Notes: generated by a model not told the origin, from the sequence alone. A DNA stretch of 64,000 nt from Lytechinus variegatus (GCF_018143015.1 NC_054740.1:53951296-54015295), one strand, 5' to 3'; positions 48,415 through 60,149 are shown, counted from the stretch's first letter. Numbers and translations are program-made.

Positions 48415-48895
48415 ATCCATGAATGGGGTCAATAAATTTTAGCTCGCGCTTATAGCGCTCGCATCATTTGGTTAATGAAATACGTATAGTTTTCGTGAGT
48501 TCCTACAAAGCTTTAAAATGGCCCTTTTCAGGTCTGAATTTCCAAAATTTTCAGCGAGTCGCGCTTTGCGCTCGCAAGTGATTAGTGAGATGCGTATGTT
48601 GGATACATGACTACAAATGTTTCATGTGTTAAGATACAATTCTTACAAAATCAGCAAGCGCTTGGCACTCTCATATTAGATGACCATGGCGAGATACTCT
48701 AAATGGATTAAAATATAGTCCTTAAATGTCCCTGTTTGGGGTCAATATAAAGAATTTTAGCTCGCGCTCGCATCACCGTTCAGTGAGATACATAGCCGTT
48801 TAATGGCACTGTCCTTAAAATCTCTCTATTATGTCAGTAGGGCCTATAGGCTGGGAACTAAGCGCGCTCACTAAGTGAAACAAAATATTTGCTGA
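48415..48895 (+). mobile_element. CTCGCGCTTCGCGCTCGCAT repeat units, right end of a CAGTGGCGTA element
   Basis: Units with TTTAGCTCGCGCTTATAGCG, GCTCGCATCATTTGGTTA and ATGACTAC recur (48440, 48560, 48760). The stretch ends GCCCCCCCCCCAGCC..GTACGCCACTG near 48934, the same right end as the hAT element at 58608-59757. The left end was not found. Confidence 0.6.
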
Positions 48896-49084
48896 TGCCC
48901 CCCCCCCCAGCCGTGACCCAAAGTACGCCACTGATATACGGTAAAATCAATTTATAAAGCATTGCAAGTGTTTTTGCAAGCGGAATATATACATTTTTTT
49001 TCTTCATAGAGTACTAGGGGTACTAGTATACCTACATTCCCAGAAATAGAGATTATGACTCTAAATGTATCAACAATCTTGCTG

Positions 49085-49130
49085 CCCCTCTCCCCTCCCC
49101 CTCCCTACCCCCTCCCCCTCCCTTCCCCTC

Positions 49131-49170
<40 letters not shown>
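49085..49170 (+). repeat. C-rich low-complexity tract with ~35 C run
   Basis: CCCTCCCC-type units pass into an uninterrupted C run at about 49133-49168. The polyproline frames across it are artefacts. Such runs are also prone to sequencing error, so the length is uncertain. Confidence 0.9.
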
Positions 49171-49174
<4 letters not shown>

Positions 49175-49189
49175 GCCCACGTACGCCAC

Positions 49190-49569
49190 GGGACGCCACT
49201 ACTATTCTCTCAGCTCAGGGACCCGCCCATGTTTTGCACAGTACCAAGCCATGACACGGAAATACCTTGACCGCAATTTACTCGGCAATTACTTCCGCTT
49301 CAAACGCGTACGTGTTGCCGGGTATGGTGCGGAGTACGAGTATACAGTACATTCGTTTGGGTTTTATGCGCCGCCGCGCCACGCGCGCCGGGTACACCGG
49401 GCGCGGCGGCGAGCGCGACATCATTACATGTAATGCGGAAGTCCGTGTGAATCTCTTTCGTTCACCATTCCTGTGTTTCATTACATCGAAATTGCTGCTA
49501 ACTTTTTTGAGATTAAGTCCTCATTTTCATACCATTTTCTAATTTGAACTAACGCAATCCTCCGCAAGC
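49190..49569 (+). promoter_or_regulatory. GC-rich region upstream of profilin
   Basis: A GC-rich block (for example GCCGCCGCGCCACGCGCGCC near 49370) stands out in this AT-rich window and lies 130-200 bp before the profilin ATG. TTTTATGCG at 49359 is a weak TATA-like word. Promoter function is inferred from position. Confidence 0.4.
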
Positions 49570-49992
49570 ATGTCTTGGGATTCTTACATCGATAACCTCG
49601 TTGCTCAGACCAAAGATGCGTCGGGTACCACCCATTGCGACAAGGCGTGTATAATCGGTCTTGATGGCGGAGCAAAGTGGACTTCAGATACTCATGGAAA
49701 TGCATATAAGATTACTCCTACAGAGGGAGCAAATATTGCTAAATGTTTCAAGAGCCAGGATTTCTCTCCATTCATGGCTTCGGGGGTCTTTGGAGAAGGA
49801 GTAAAATACCAATTCTTAAGAGAAGAAGATAAGAAGGTTGTGTTTGCCAAGAAGAAAGATCATGGATCAATCACTATGCAGGCGAGTAAGACAGCTATAG
49901 TACTCGGCCATTGCCCTGAAGGGTGTCAGCAAGGGAACTTGAATAAAGGAGTTGCAATCATAGCAGAATACTTGGAAAGCCTCGGTATGTAA
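49570..49992 (+). CDS. Profilin (sea-urchin type), single exon
   Basis: Profilin binds monomeric actin, promotes ADP-ATP exchange, and delivers actin to formins; it also binds phosphoinositides and polyproline. The frame is 140 codons, the usual length of sea-urchin profilin. It starts MSWDSYIDNLVAQTKDASGT (the N-terminal helix with W3 and Y6 that forms half of the polyproline groove), includes CDKACIIGLDGGAKWTS, FMASGVFGEGVKYQFLREED and the C-terminal helix NLNKGVAIIAEYLESLGM. The ATG is the only sensible start. No intron interrupts the frame, unlike vertebrate profilins with three coding exons. A non-coding 5' exon is possible. It is divergent from AK2, whose exon A starts 4.9 kb upstream. 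Confidence 0.95.
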   Translation: MSWDSYIDNLVAQTKDASGTTHCDKACIIGLDGGAKWTSDTHGNAYKITPTEGANIAKCFKSQDFSPFMASGVFGEGVKYQFLREEDKKVVFAKKKDHGSITMQASKTAIVLGHCPEGCQQGNLNKGVAIIAEYLESLGM

Positions 49993-52075
49993 CGTGCACC
50001 TAACGATGAGATCTGTAGATGGAAGAAGATTTGACCTGGATGAGAATCATTTGATTGAGGAGCTAGGAGTACTGTAGAATGCAACGCAACTTGAATGAGG
50101 GAGCATGAAAGAGATGAAGGTTCAAGGACTGTTAAATTAGGGCACCGACATGATTTCTCCATTCACAGATTATATAAGGTTGTATGCTAATGTTGCACGC
50201 CTCGCAAATATCATTGTATCAATTTAACAGAAAAGATACCAGCTGTATAGCAGTGAAATAGTTTAGTTTAAATTCAAATTGTGTTTAGCGACTCATTTTG
50301 AAGGATGACTGAAAATTTTGGGTAGACATTGATGGATTATTTTTACTAAGTTCAGTGTTGCAAATATGGGAACTGTGATAACATTAAGTGATGCTGCAAG
50401 CTTACAACAAGATCCCACTATACAAGCCTACAACAAGATCCCAGTATACAAGCCTACAACAAAATCTGGTACAAGATGTGCCGAAACTCCCATCTGCACA
50501 ATGCACAGTTTTGAATTTCATGACTCGTCTGATCTTTTCAAGAACAATGGTTAACTACATTTTCAGAACATGGACATACTGGCACATCTGGAAGCAGAGA
50601 TTTTCTATTAATTTAAATGAATTCCTTTCTGAATTTATGATTGCACACATCCTTCACTTCAGGCTTGTGAGTTTGCAAAATGCTTTTGGAACTTTCAAGA
50701 TCAACCCGGATCGACCTTTGTCAAATCCAAAGGAAACATTCAGTATTCTTAGAGAAAATTGATTTACCGTAGTCCGTGTCAACTGTATTTTTCCCCCAAG
50801 GGTGAATTGCCTGGAGTTGTATTTACACAAAAAATCCTAAATATATGCTCCTGACTGCTCGCAAATCAAGTTACCTTTCATTCATTCAGAGTTCTTGTAC
50901 AACCATGGAAAGTTTACTAAACTGCACAGTACATTGTAGGTGTACATGACCTTAATTGGAGAAAAAATTACATTTATCCCAATGTGTTATTTTATAGGGT
51001 TGTCAATATCATGCCTTATTCATGTACATGTAAATGGACTGCACAGTGTATTTATGTACTTGTCATGTACATGTACATCCTGTTTGATAGCAGTATTCAA
51101 CCATTGTGCAGTCAGCATGTACATCTGTACCACCATTTAAAAAACAATTTGAGCATAAAAATATATGTACTCTTGATTTTTGTTAAAGAGAAAGACAGAA
51201 CCAATCCTGTAGTTAATCATTCTCAATTTAAAAAAAAAGGAAAACTGTTAAAGAGGAACATTAATTGTATTTTTGTAGGCCTACCTGTTATACAATGTAT
51301 TCTGTACATGTAGATAGGCCTACAATGAATGTGAAAATTCAGATTATTAAGGCTTACATACTTGTAGCACATTATACGTTGCCATATTTTGACAGTCTGT
51401 AGTCGTTATTTGTCTAAAAGCACCTCTTTTCAAAATCAATGCATGGAATTTGAATATTGAGCCTGTGTTAGTATAAAACAAAGTCAATTTGACATTTGAG
51501 TTTTGACCTTTATTTAAGCAGAGACCAAAAGTAACCCATTCTCAAGTAGTAGCATTCATGTCTTCCATAAGTTCCATTATGCCCATTATTGCATTAGGTT
51601 GCTTGTTAATTATATATACACATGTACTTGCCTTTCCCCCAACATTGGTCTCAAGTTCTTTTCCATCAGGTAAACCTTTATTTACAGGTCTTTTAGGACA
51701 TATTTTACAAACTGAAGCCCAGTTGCTTATTCTTTATTTTCTATCTGGTTTTCAATCCGCACATCGTTTACATTTTATATCATTTCACCATTGAAGTGTG
51801 ATGGGAATAGTGGGGTAAGATTTTTTTTAGCTGTTTTTCTCATTTAACTGTTCATTATAGAGTATATGATTTGCAAATTAATGATAGATTTTTATATGTG
51901 TAATGGTATTTTGCATGCCAAATGTTGGTAGCTGGCAAATTTAGAATTGAGTTCTTTAAATCATCTTTTGAAGATATATATACTGAGATTTATGATTACA
52001 AGATTATCATTAAAATGACTATTTGGTGATAATTAGAGTAGAAAAAAATTATTTACATGTAAGTTTGATAATAAA
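49993..52075 (+). other. Probable long 3' UTR of profilin
   Basis: After the TAA at 49990-49992 there is no further credible frame. The first AATAAA that I found is at 52070-52075, giving a possible 3' UTR of about 2 kb. The stretch is almost free of recognisable transposons, consistent with a transcribed region. Confidence 0.35.
50403..50468 (+). repeat. 26-bp tandem repeat, 2.5 copies
   Basis: TACAACAAGATCCCA.TATAC followed by AAGCC starts at 50403, 50429 and 50455. It lies 0.4 kb after the profilin stop, probably in the 3' UTR. Confidence 0.85.
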
Positions 52076-52556
52076 ACTACATGTATATTGAATATGTACT
52101 ACATAGTATACATGGTGAAAAAAAAATGTTTAAAAACTATTAATCAATGGTGGTTTATAGGTCTATAGGTTTATAGGTCTCCTTCTTTTATACTTTTTTT
52201 AAATATAATTTTTAGGGATAGAGATGTTTGAATAATTTCAAAAAGCTATAAATGTGCATGGTGTAAACACTTTGTGTATTTGAAATGCTAATACAAGAGT
52301 TGAAGTTTGAACCTGTTTTTTATAAAAACAGAGGATGCTCTGCTGTCATGTGACAACAAGTATTGTTATTGATCAGTTACCCATGACTCTCTTTTTCATC
52401 CTTATCATTAATAAATTTGTGCATACAGCATCTTTTTGAAAAATTACATACTTTTAAATGAATCACTTTGTGTTTGTAATATGGTTCAGTAGAATGTATC
52501 ACTTGTTTAAACTGTGGGTGCAGTGGAACCGGGGGGGGGGGGTTAAAAGGTTTAAA

Positions 52557-52617
52557 TGTGTGAGTGCATTGTGAGGAGGGGGCTGACCCCCCCCCCCTCA
52601 CAATGCACTCACACAAA
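52557..52617. repeat. Long hairpin with G/C-rich tip
   Basis: TGTGTGAGTGCATTGTGAGG followed by AGGGGG pairs with CCCCCC and CCTCACAATGCACTCACACA across a four-base loop. Arms are about 26 bp with one mismatch. It is preceded by a run of 13 G at about 52531-52542. Confidence 0.8.
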
Positions 52618-52689
52618 CCATTCCATAGCCCCAGCTTTATGTCGATCCCAAGTCTTAACATGAGAATCAGTCATGCATTCATTTAGGTT

Positions 52690-53042
52690 TTATAATAAAA
52701 AGTTGTGTTGCTGAAGAGGATAAAGTAAAAAAAATCAAGACAAGAAGATAAAAGGTTTGAACAATGTTGGATAAACAGTAGGAAAGATATGATTTTTTTG
52801 TGAAAATTGATAATCACTGTACCCTTGGACACTTCAAATTGGCCTCATTGATGGTGTCATAGTGATGTGCGGCAAGTTCTACTTATCCATTGACTCCACC
52901 ACATAAAAGTTTTACTTCAAATCATATTTTTCTTTCATGAGGTCTTGACGATGTAAAACAATATCCTACCTTGGTTACACGTGTACTTTAATTACTGCCT
53001 CAGGGGAATAGATACCAGGAGAAAACCACAAATACCTGATAA
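52690..53042. mobile_element. TTAA-type MITE fragment
   Basis: It shares ordered words with 23590-24060 (GTTTGAACAATGTTGGA, GATAATCACTGTACCC, ACTTCAAATTGGCC, GTTTTACTTCAAAT, GGAGAAAACCACAAAT). It ends at the TTAA where the next element starts. Confidence 0.6.
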
Positions 53043-53046
53043 TTAA

Positions 53047-53591
53047 AGGGAAGTTTAATTCACCCTGAAGAAAAGTTTGTTGTAAAAATTGCAGAAAAGA
53101 TATAAAGAAATATTTGTGAAAACTGAAGGTTTAAGGAAAATCCCTAAAGATTTTTATGAAGAAAATTAAATTTAGAATTTTAAGTTTTGGATTTGTGATT
53201 TTATTTATGATTTTGGATTTCAAGTTTTGGATTTGTGAACGAGCAGCTGCCCGATACCATGTAATATAAAATGTATGAAATTCATTTTTTTTTCAATGAT
53301 TCTTGATGACTTGTATTTCTTTTCATGATCGGATGCAAACTGATTTGTGTATTTATATACAAAAGGTACAATACAAAACCTTATTCCATTTTCAGGGAGA
53401 ATGATATTTCATTGATTTTTTGCCATTCGCTATTAAGGAATGCTGCTCGCATATGACGACACAATTCAAATGATTAAAATTCTAATAACTTTTTGATTAA
53501 TTGATGGATATATCTGAAACCTTCGGAATATTTTTTTATTATTTTTTCTGCTATTTTTCCAATAAACTTTTTGTCAGAGTGAACTTCACCT
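53047..53591. mobile_element. TTAA-flanked element with GGGAAGTTTAATTCACCCTG ends
   Basis: TTAA at 53043-53046 precedes AGGGAAGTTTAATTCACCCT with GAAGAAAAGTTT. The right end ATAAACTTTTTGTCAGAGTG, AACTTCACCT runs up to TTAA at 53592-53595. The TIRs are about 35 bp, imperfect. Confidence 0.7.
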
Positions 53592-53595
53592 TTAA

Positions 53596-54174
53596 AGGAC
53601 AAGTCCACCCCAACAAAAACTTGATTTGAATATAAAGAGAAAAATTCAACAAGCATAACACTGAAAATTTCATCAAAATCGGATGTAAAATAAGAAAGTT
53701 ATGGCATTTTAAACTAAAGCTTCATTTCACAAAACAGTTATATGCACATCTCGGCCGGTATGCAAATGATGAACTGATGACATCACTCACTATTTCTTTT
53801 GTATTTTATTATATGAAATATTTTTATTTTCTCGTCATTGTCATGTGAAATGAAGTTTCATTTCTCCCTGAACACGTGGAATTCAATATTTTAGCATTTA
53901 TTGCTTCAGGAAAAGAGGTCCTAATCGTCAAATTCGTAAAAATTGAAACATTGTGTAATTCAAACAAAAAACAAAATAAATAGTGAGTGACATCATTGAC
54001 TCTCCCATTTGGATGTAACTGGTTCGTTCATATAACTATTTTGTTAAAAATAAGCGAAACTTTGAAATGTCATAACTTTCTTATTTTACATCCGATTTTG
54101 ATGAAATTTTCAGCATTGTGCTTGATTTTTCTCTATTGATTCAAATCAACATTTTTCTGAAGTGGACTTGACCT
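53596..54174. mobile_element. TTAA-flanked fold-back MITE
   Basis: AGGACAAGTCCACCCCAACA starts right after the TTAA at 53592-53595, shared with the preceding element. The right end AGTGGACTTGACCT is followed by TTAA at 54175-54178. Same family as 36670-37233 and, inverted, 61341-61947. Confidence 0.85.
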
Positions 54175-54179
54175 TTAAG

Positions 54180-55120
54180 TACATGGCCGATGGGAGAAGT
54201 TGTTCCTCCCTGACCTCCCACTATACTTATTTTGCCAATTTGAAATCTATGTCTAGACTTTACTCTTAGGAATTTCTATTATCAAACAGTCATAACTTCC
54301 TTATTGCTTGTCTGATTTCATTCAAAGTTTCATTTTAACGAAATAAGTAACGTCTTTTCATCATTTTTGACAATATATACATGTACATCATGATATTGTG
54401 TAAGGAATTAATATTAAAACTACATAATGAACGGAGTCAGTGGACATTGAGGGCGCGAATAGGCCCTTTCCTGTTATCTCAACTTGTAGAATAAAAACAT
54501 GTGTGCAATCTATTATCTTGGATAACTTTTGCATAGGAAGTTCAAGCCTACAAGGTGACTGTTAACAAATTACTTAACAAAGGAACAAAATACGCAAATG
54601 TCCAGAGTAAAAATAAAAAAGATCATGCCCCCCCAAAAAAAAAAATCACCAAAAATACGTACAAATCCTTGAATTTCACTTCACAAAATGCAAAAACGCC
54701 CGAATGACAAGCTCATGCATTTCGCTCACTCGCTTTAGATTTCTTTTTTTTAAAGTTTATACGTGCTGCGCCCCACCCCCGCTAAAAACTTGTACGGCCA
54801 TGAAAAAGATGGCCAACACATATAGAAAACCTCCAGGGAATCTAAGATGACTGTAGTTATTATAAAATCTTAGGGTGAGCAGTCGTAAAATTAGCTTTAA
54901 TTTGAAGCAATTGTTTTGGGTTTTTGTTTTTTTTTTAGAAAGTATTGCTAAACCCGATAGAGTTATCAATTGATGAATGTATGGCTCTCTCTCGGTCCAT
55001 CCGCTATATGGACCTCTAGTCAAAGCGGACCTATCCCCCCCCCCCCCTCCCTTTGGTGCAGATTAAAAGAGGGATTCTTCTTTTTGTGAATAACCACGTA
55101 TCACACGCGTTATGCATTTC
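54180..55120. other. Intergenic, nothing recognised
   Basis: No gene. There is a poly-C run at 55036-55047 and short A-rich runs. The open frame on the minus strand at 54757-55023 has no family resemblance. Confidence 0.45.
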
Positions 55121-55139
55121 GGCCCGAAGGGCAAGATGA

Positions 55140-56500
55140 GCTGATGTCATGGCGTGGCGTCCGTCGTCTGTCGTCCGTCCACAATTTCAAAATGCTACTA
55201 CTTCGCCATTTCAAGTCCGATTTCAATTCTGTTTGCTTCATATATGATAGCACTAGGTGGGGCATTCAAAACTTCTACACAGATTTTGAAATTCATTAAA
55301 CATGCTAATTTGTGCGCATTTTTCAAAATTCACAAAAATGCTACTTCTTTATTTGTTGACCGATTTTTTTTTTATGCTTCCATCTGGTAGAGGTTCATGA
55401 GGTTCACCAAACTTCTACACAGAATTTTGAAATTTTGGCCAGAACAAGTTTTATGCTAATTTATGCGAAATTAATTTATGCATATTCACATAAAATGCTT
55501 CTTCTTCTTTATTAGTTGACCGATTTTGAATTTTTTTGCTTCTATCTGGTACAGCTTCATGAGGTTCACAGAATTTTGAAATTTTTACCAGAACAATTTT
55601 TATGCAAATTTATGCAAAATTAATTTATGCATATTTTTAAATATTCACATAAAATCCTTCCTTCTTTAACTGTTGACCGATTTCGATTTTTTTTTCTTCC
55701 ATCTGGTAGAGCTTCATGAGGTTCGCCATCCTTCTACACAGAATTTTGACATTTTTACCAGAACAATTTTTATGCAAATTCATGCGAAATGAATTTATGC
55801 ATATTTTTAAGATTTCACATAAAATGCTTTTTTTCTTTGATTGTTGACCGATTTTTATTTTTATTCTCCTTCCATCTTGTAGAACTGTATGAGGTTCACC
55901 AAACTTCTACACAGATTTTTGAAATTTTCAGTAGAAAATTACTTATGCTAATTTATGCAAAATGTATTCATAAATCACAGAAAATTCCTCTTCTTCTTTA
56001 TTTGTTTACAGATTTTGATTTTTTTCCATCTGGAAGAGCTATATAAGGTTCACCAAAATTGTACACAAAATTTTGAAATTTTGTCTGGAAAATTATTCTA
56101 ATTTATGCAAAATTTATTCATAAATCACAGAAAATGTTTTTTCTTCTTCATTTGTTGATCAATTTCAATTTTGTTTGCTTTATATGATAGCTCGAGGTGG
56201 TGATACAAAATTTAAACATAGAATTTTGAAACTCATTGAATCTGCTATTTATTCATATATTTTCAAAACTCACAAAAATTACTTATTTGTTGATTGATTT
56301 TGGTTATTTTTGTTCCATCTGAGAGCTACATTAGGCTCACTAAGGTTCTACACAGAGTTAAGAAACTTTGACTAGATAATAATTAATACTTAATTCATAT
56401 GAAATTTAATCATAGATCACAAAAAATGCTCCTATGTCATTTCTTCATCAATTTCAATTCTATATCCTCAATTTATGTCACCAATATAATTCACTACAGC
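55140..56500 (+). repeat. Degenerate tandem array, about eight units of 130-170 bp
   Basis: It starts with GTGGCGTCCGTCGTCTGTCG, TCCGTCCACAATTTC. Units contain TTTGTTGACCGATTT (about 55354, 55511, 55672, 55841, then decayed at 56003, 56151 and 56287), TTCCATCTGGTAGAGCTTCA, TGAGGTTCACCAAACTTCTA, CACAGAATTTTGAAATTTT and TATGCAAATTTATGC. Units decay progressively to the right. Head words like CGTCCGTCGTC are known to me as a dispersed repeat in marine invertebrates. Confidence 0.75.
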
Positions 56501-56677
56501 GTCAACTGGGCTGAAATTAAAATTGTGTTAAATTGTGTTGCGAGATGCCGGATGAGCTCCACATCATTGATGTGCTAGTTATATATCTAATTGTTATTTA
56601 GGGAGATTTTATGAAAATCTATGCCTGTTTCATATATACACTGGTTATATAGCTTGCATGCCTTTTTCGCCCGGGGG

Positions 56678-57220
56678 GCCACTTACCTTACGAGTGGATA
56701 CCATGCGCGACCAAAAAACACGTAAAAAGGATGACTTTTTCACGATAGGGCACGTTACGTACGTAAAGTGATAAGGGTGTCAAAAACACAAAGATAATGA
56801 AAAAAGAGCATCTATTTCGCTAGGAAAATTACGTGTTTAGGGTCGAATTTGCGGGGATGAAAAAACAAAATTGAAATGTTTTACAAAGGATGTCCTTTTT
56901 GCCCCAACACTTAGTGTTTAGAGTCCGATTTGCTCGAGGTGTAGAAGGTCGGGTGGTACTATAAACCAAATGATGTAAAGCCGACGACCGAAGGACCCGT
57001 AACAATAAGACATTCCTGTACTTGTTTAGGGATTCATTTCAGGGAATATTTGCCAAGAGGATCGTTTTGTTTCCAATACTTAAGCATGTTAAGGGTAGGG
57101 TTTCACATGCCAATACTTGTTAAGGGTGCATTTTCAGAATATGGAAATTACGTGTTTAGGGTGCTTTTCGAGACCCCATGGTCACGCATGATGGCCACTC
57201 GTGAATGGAAGTGGCCCCGC
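56678..57220. mobile_element. MULE-like MITE, second copy
   Basis: Starts GGGGGGCCACTTACCTTACG, GAGTGGATACCATGCGCGAC and ends GTCACGCATGATGGCCACTC, GTGAATGGAAGTGGCCCC. The interior matches the copy at 18475 nearly word for word. No target duplication is evident. Confidence 0.8.
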
Positions 57221-57239
57221 CACGCCCATTATGGACGGT

Positions 57240-58000
57240 AATGGTAATAATAACACACACAAGATAGATTTAGAAGTTTATGTCTCATGGCGCTTAGACC
57301 GTTTCACAGGTAACGAGTGTGGGTAATCACTCTTATGCCCTTGCAAAACGATGTGCATCATTTGTTTTATAAGATAGTGATGTGGATCCTTGTTATATAA
57401 TTTCATAAACCATTCTCAATACCAAAACCATGACTGGCCAATATAATAGAACCAGTCATTAGCAAATTTGCCTGTTGGCTAGAATAAACGACTGATCACA
57501 TGACAGGTTTCAGCCAATCATTTGATCAGGATCCATATCAGCATTTTATAAACAGCAATTGAAACTGCAACAATTATTGATCAGTGATTAAACTGAATAA
57601 GCAAACACCCCAACACCTATTTCTTATTATTTGACTGAATAAATATCACAGAATTTCACACTGTATAAATATAGTCTGCAAATAAAGACTCAAGTTTGAC
57701 CAATTATACCATGTCTAGAGTGAAGACTATAGACTCCAAACTATCTCAGCTAAAGTACACAGTGAATCTAGTCTCATATTTCAGACTTCACATTACGTAC
57801 TATGTGAATAACGAAAACCGAAGGCCTGTGCCTGAATGCAGACTAGTATAGACAGGGGTGCATTGGAATTCATTGAGCAATCAAAATAATAAATGTTAAT
57901 TGAAAAAATACTGACTTGCATTGCAATTTGTTTAAGAAATTTTGAACTAAAAGTCGTCGGTACTATAAAATCATTGAAAATAAGACTTAAAAACAGGCTA
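57240..58000. other. Intergenic, nothing recognised
   Basis: I see no gene and no clear repeat. Words like TAGTCTGCA and CAGACTAG occur singly and may be MITE crumbs. Confidence 0.4.
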
Positions 58001-58607
58001 TTCATGAACTGTACTTGTTTAGGGGATCATTTTTAGGGAATATTTGCCAAGAGTATCGTTTTGTTTCCAATACTTGTTAAGGGTAGGGTTTCAAACGCCA
58101 ATACTTGTTAAGGGGTGCATGTTCAGAACATGGAAATTACGTGTTTAGGGTGCTTTTCGAGACCCCATGCATGGTCGCGCATCGTATCCACTCCAGTGTT
58201 GTAGTGCCTTGATGGTCGGCCTTGGCCTAAAGGCGCCTTAAGGCCTATTTTTTCAAAGCCTTGGCCTTGAGAGGGCCTTGGCCTTGAGGATTTTGAGCCT
58301 TGAAATTTCAAGGCATTTTCAAGGCATTTTGTATTTTGTACTTTCATTTGTTTTATATAAGTAATTATTCATGTTTCAATTGTTCTGTATATCTAATGAC
58401 ACTAAATACTACCAGTCAGCAGTAGCAGCAGCAGAAGCAGTAAGTGTACTTAGCAGTGCCATCAATTGCAATTATCATCACATAATTATGTAACAAAGAG
58501 AAGTGATGAAAATTAATATTACTTATTGGTAATATGATGTAATCATGACTAATAAGGATAATGACAATATCAATAATAATGATAATAATTATGATTAGGA
58601 TTATAGT

Positions 58608-59757
58608 CAGTGGCGTAACTACAGGGGGGCATGGGGGTACGTGCCCCCCCCCCATCGGCTGACTAAAAAAAGGAGGAAAAGAGGGAGAAAGGGAGAAAGG
58701 AAGAGAAACGTAGTGGGAAAGAAGACATTATTGTTCATTATAATGTTATAATTATGTTATGTTACATTACATAAGAAACATGTTTTTTATATAAATGAAA
58801 GATAATTTGCTCAGGGCATATGTCTTCATTGTTCCTGGTGCTCCCATTGTCTGTTTACCAAGATATATAATCCTGTTATACTAAAACCTCCCGTTTTCAA
58901 GTCAATATACACCAAACTACCAAATATATTTCCTCGCACTTCGAGTTATTGTTTTACATGTACAATAGTATGCTTCTTTTTCATGAATACTTTAAGTGAT
59001 TGTCCCATTTTAAGGTCTTAATATAAAACATTTCCTGTCCGTGCTTACGTTCGCAGTAGTGGATTGGTGAAAGATGTCTGCTCTCCATCAATTCCTAGAA
59101 TGAGTCCTTAAAATGTCCCTTTTTCTGTTTTCTGATCTGAATATCAAAAATTTTCAGCTCGCGCGTTGCGCTCGCATCATTTGGTTAGTGAACTACGTAA
59201 GGTCTTCTTGAATTCCTACAAACAAGCCTTAAAATGCCCCTCTTCAGGTCTGAATTTCCTTCGCGCTTGCACGATTTGATTAGTGAGATGGGTATGTTAA
59301 TCATGATTACAAGTGCTTTATGTGCATGTTTAGATGTAATTCTAACAAAATCAGCAAGCACTTATTGGCACTCCCATTAGATGACTATGGTGAGATGTGT
59401 ATAATCTTAATAGATAAAAGATTCCTAAAATATAGTCCTTAAAATCTTCCTGTTTGGGGTCAATATTTATAAAAATTTCAGTTCGCGCTTCGCGCTCGCA
59501 TTATTTAGCGAGACAGGTACGTATCATGATTACAAAAGATTGAGTGTAATGTCCCTTTTTTGGTTTGAATATCAAAAATTTTAATCTCGCGCTTCGCGCT
59601 CGCATTATTTGAGTAGTAAGATACATGTCCGTTTATTGGCACTGTCCTTATAAAAATATCTCTATTAGGTCAGTATACCTGGCAACTGGGCGTGCTTCAC
59701 GCGCTCACTAGGCGATTCCAAGTTTTTGCTGGTGCCCCCCAATGCGGTACGCCACTG
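58608..59757. mobile_element. Nested hAT-type element with CAGTGGCGTA ends
   Basis: It starts CAGTGGCGTAACTACAGGGG and ends GGTGCCCCCCAATGCGGTAC, GCCACTG. The flanks ATTATAGT (58600-58607) and ATTACAGT (59758-59765) are an 8-bp duplication with one change. The interior carries three to four units with TCGCGCTTCGCGCTCGCAT. It lies inside the hAT at 58194-61175. Confidence 0.85.
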
Positions 59758-60149
59758 ATTACAGTGATTTTATGACAGGAATAATTCTAACAGATCTGAC
59801 TGCAATTTTGACAACAATTTTCATACTTTAAAAATAGCTTACTCTAAAGAATGATAACAAGGTTGATTTCTATTTCATTATGTTTTCCTTGTATTATTTT
59901 CTTTGATCAACAAGAATGTTTTAAGTCTTAATGATATTCTGAAAAGATTCGGTAAACTTGAACACAAACTTCAATTTTGTCATTTTCAAATGGGCTATGG
60001 CATCAATGGCATGATGAGCCAAAAATTTTGAGGGGCCAAGCATGGCATACAGAGCAAAATTTTAGATTTCAAAATTAACAAATTTTTGATTGTGCTTGCA
60101 TAAATTATCGTTAAGTAAGGTTCGCATTCAATTTACACAAAAAAATGCT

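Noticed and set aside
49055-49433. Polyproline-containing frames upstream of profilin
   Set aside because: They depend on a poly-C run; a match to profilin's polyproline ligands is a coincidence of composition.
58416-58655. Minus-strand frame of 79 codons with Ile runs
   Set aside because: It is ATA/ATT microsatellite-like sequence inside a hAT element.
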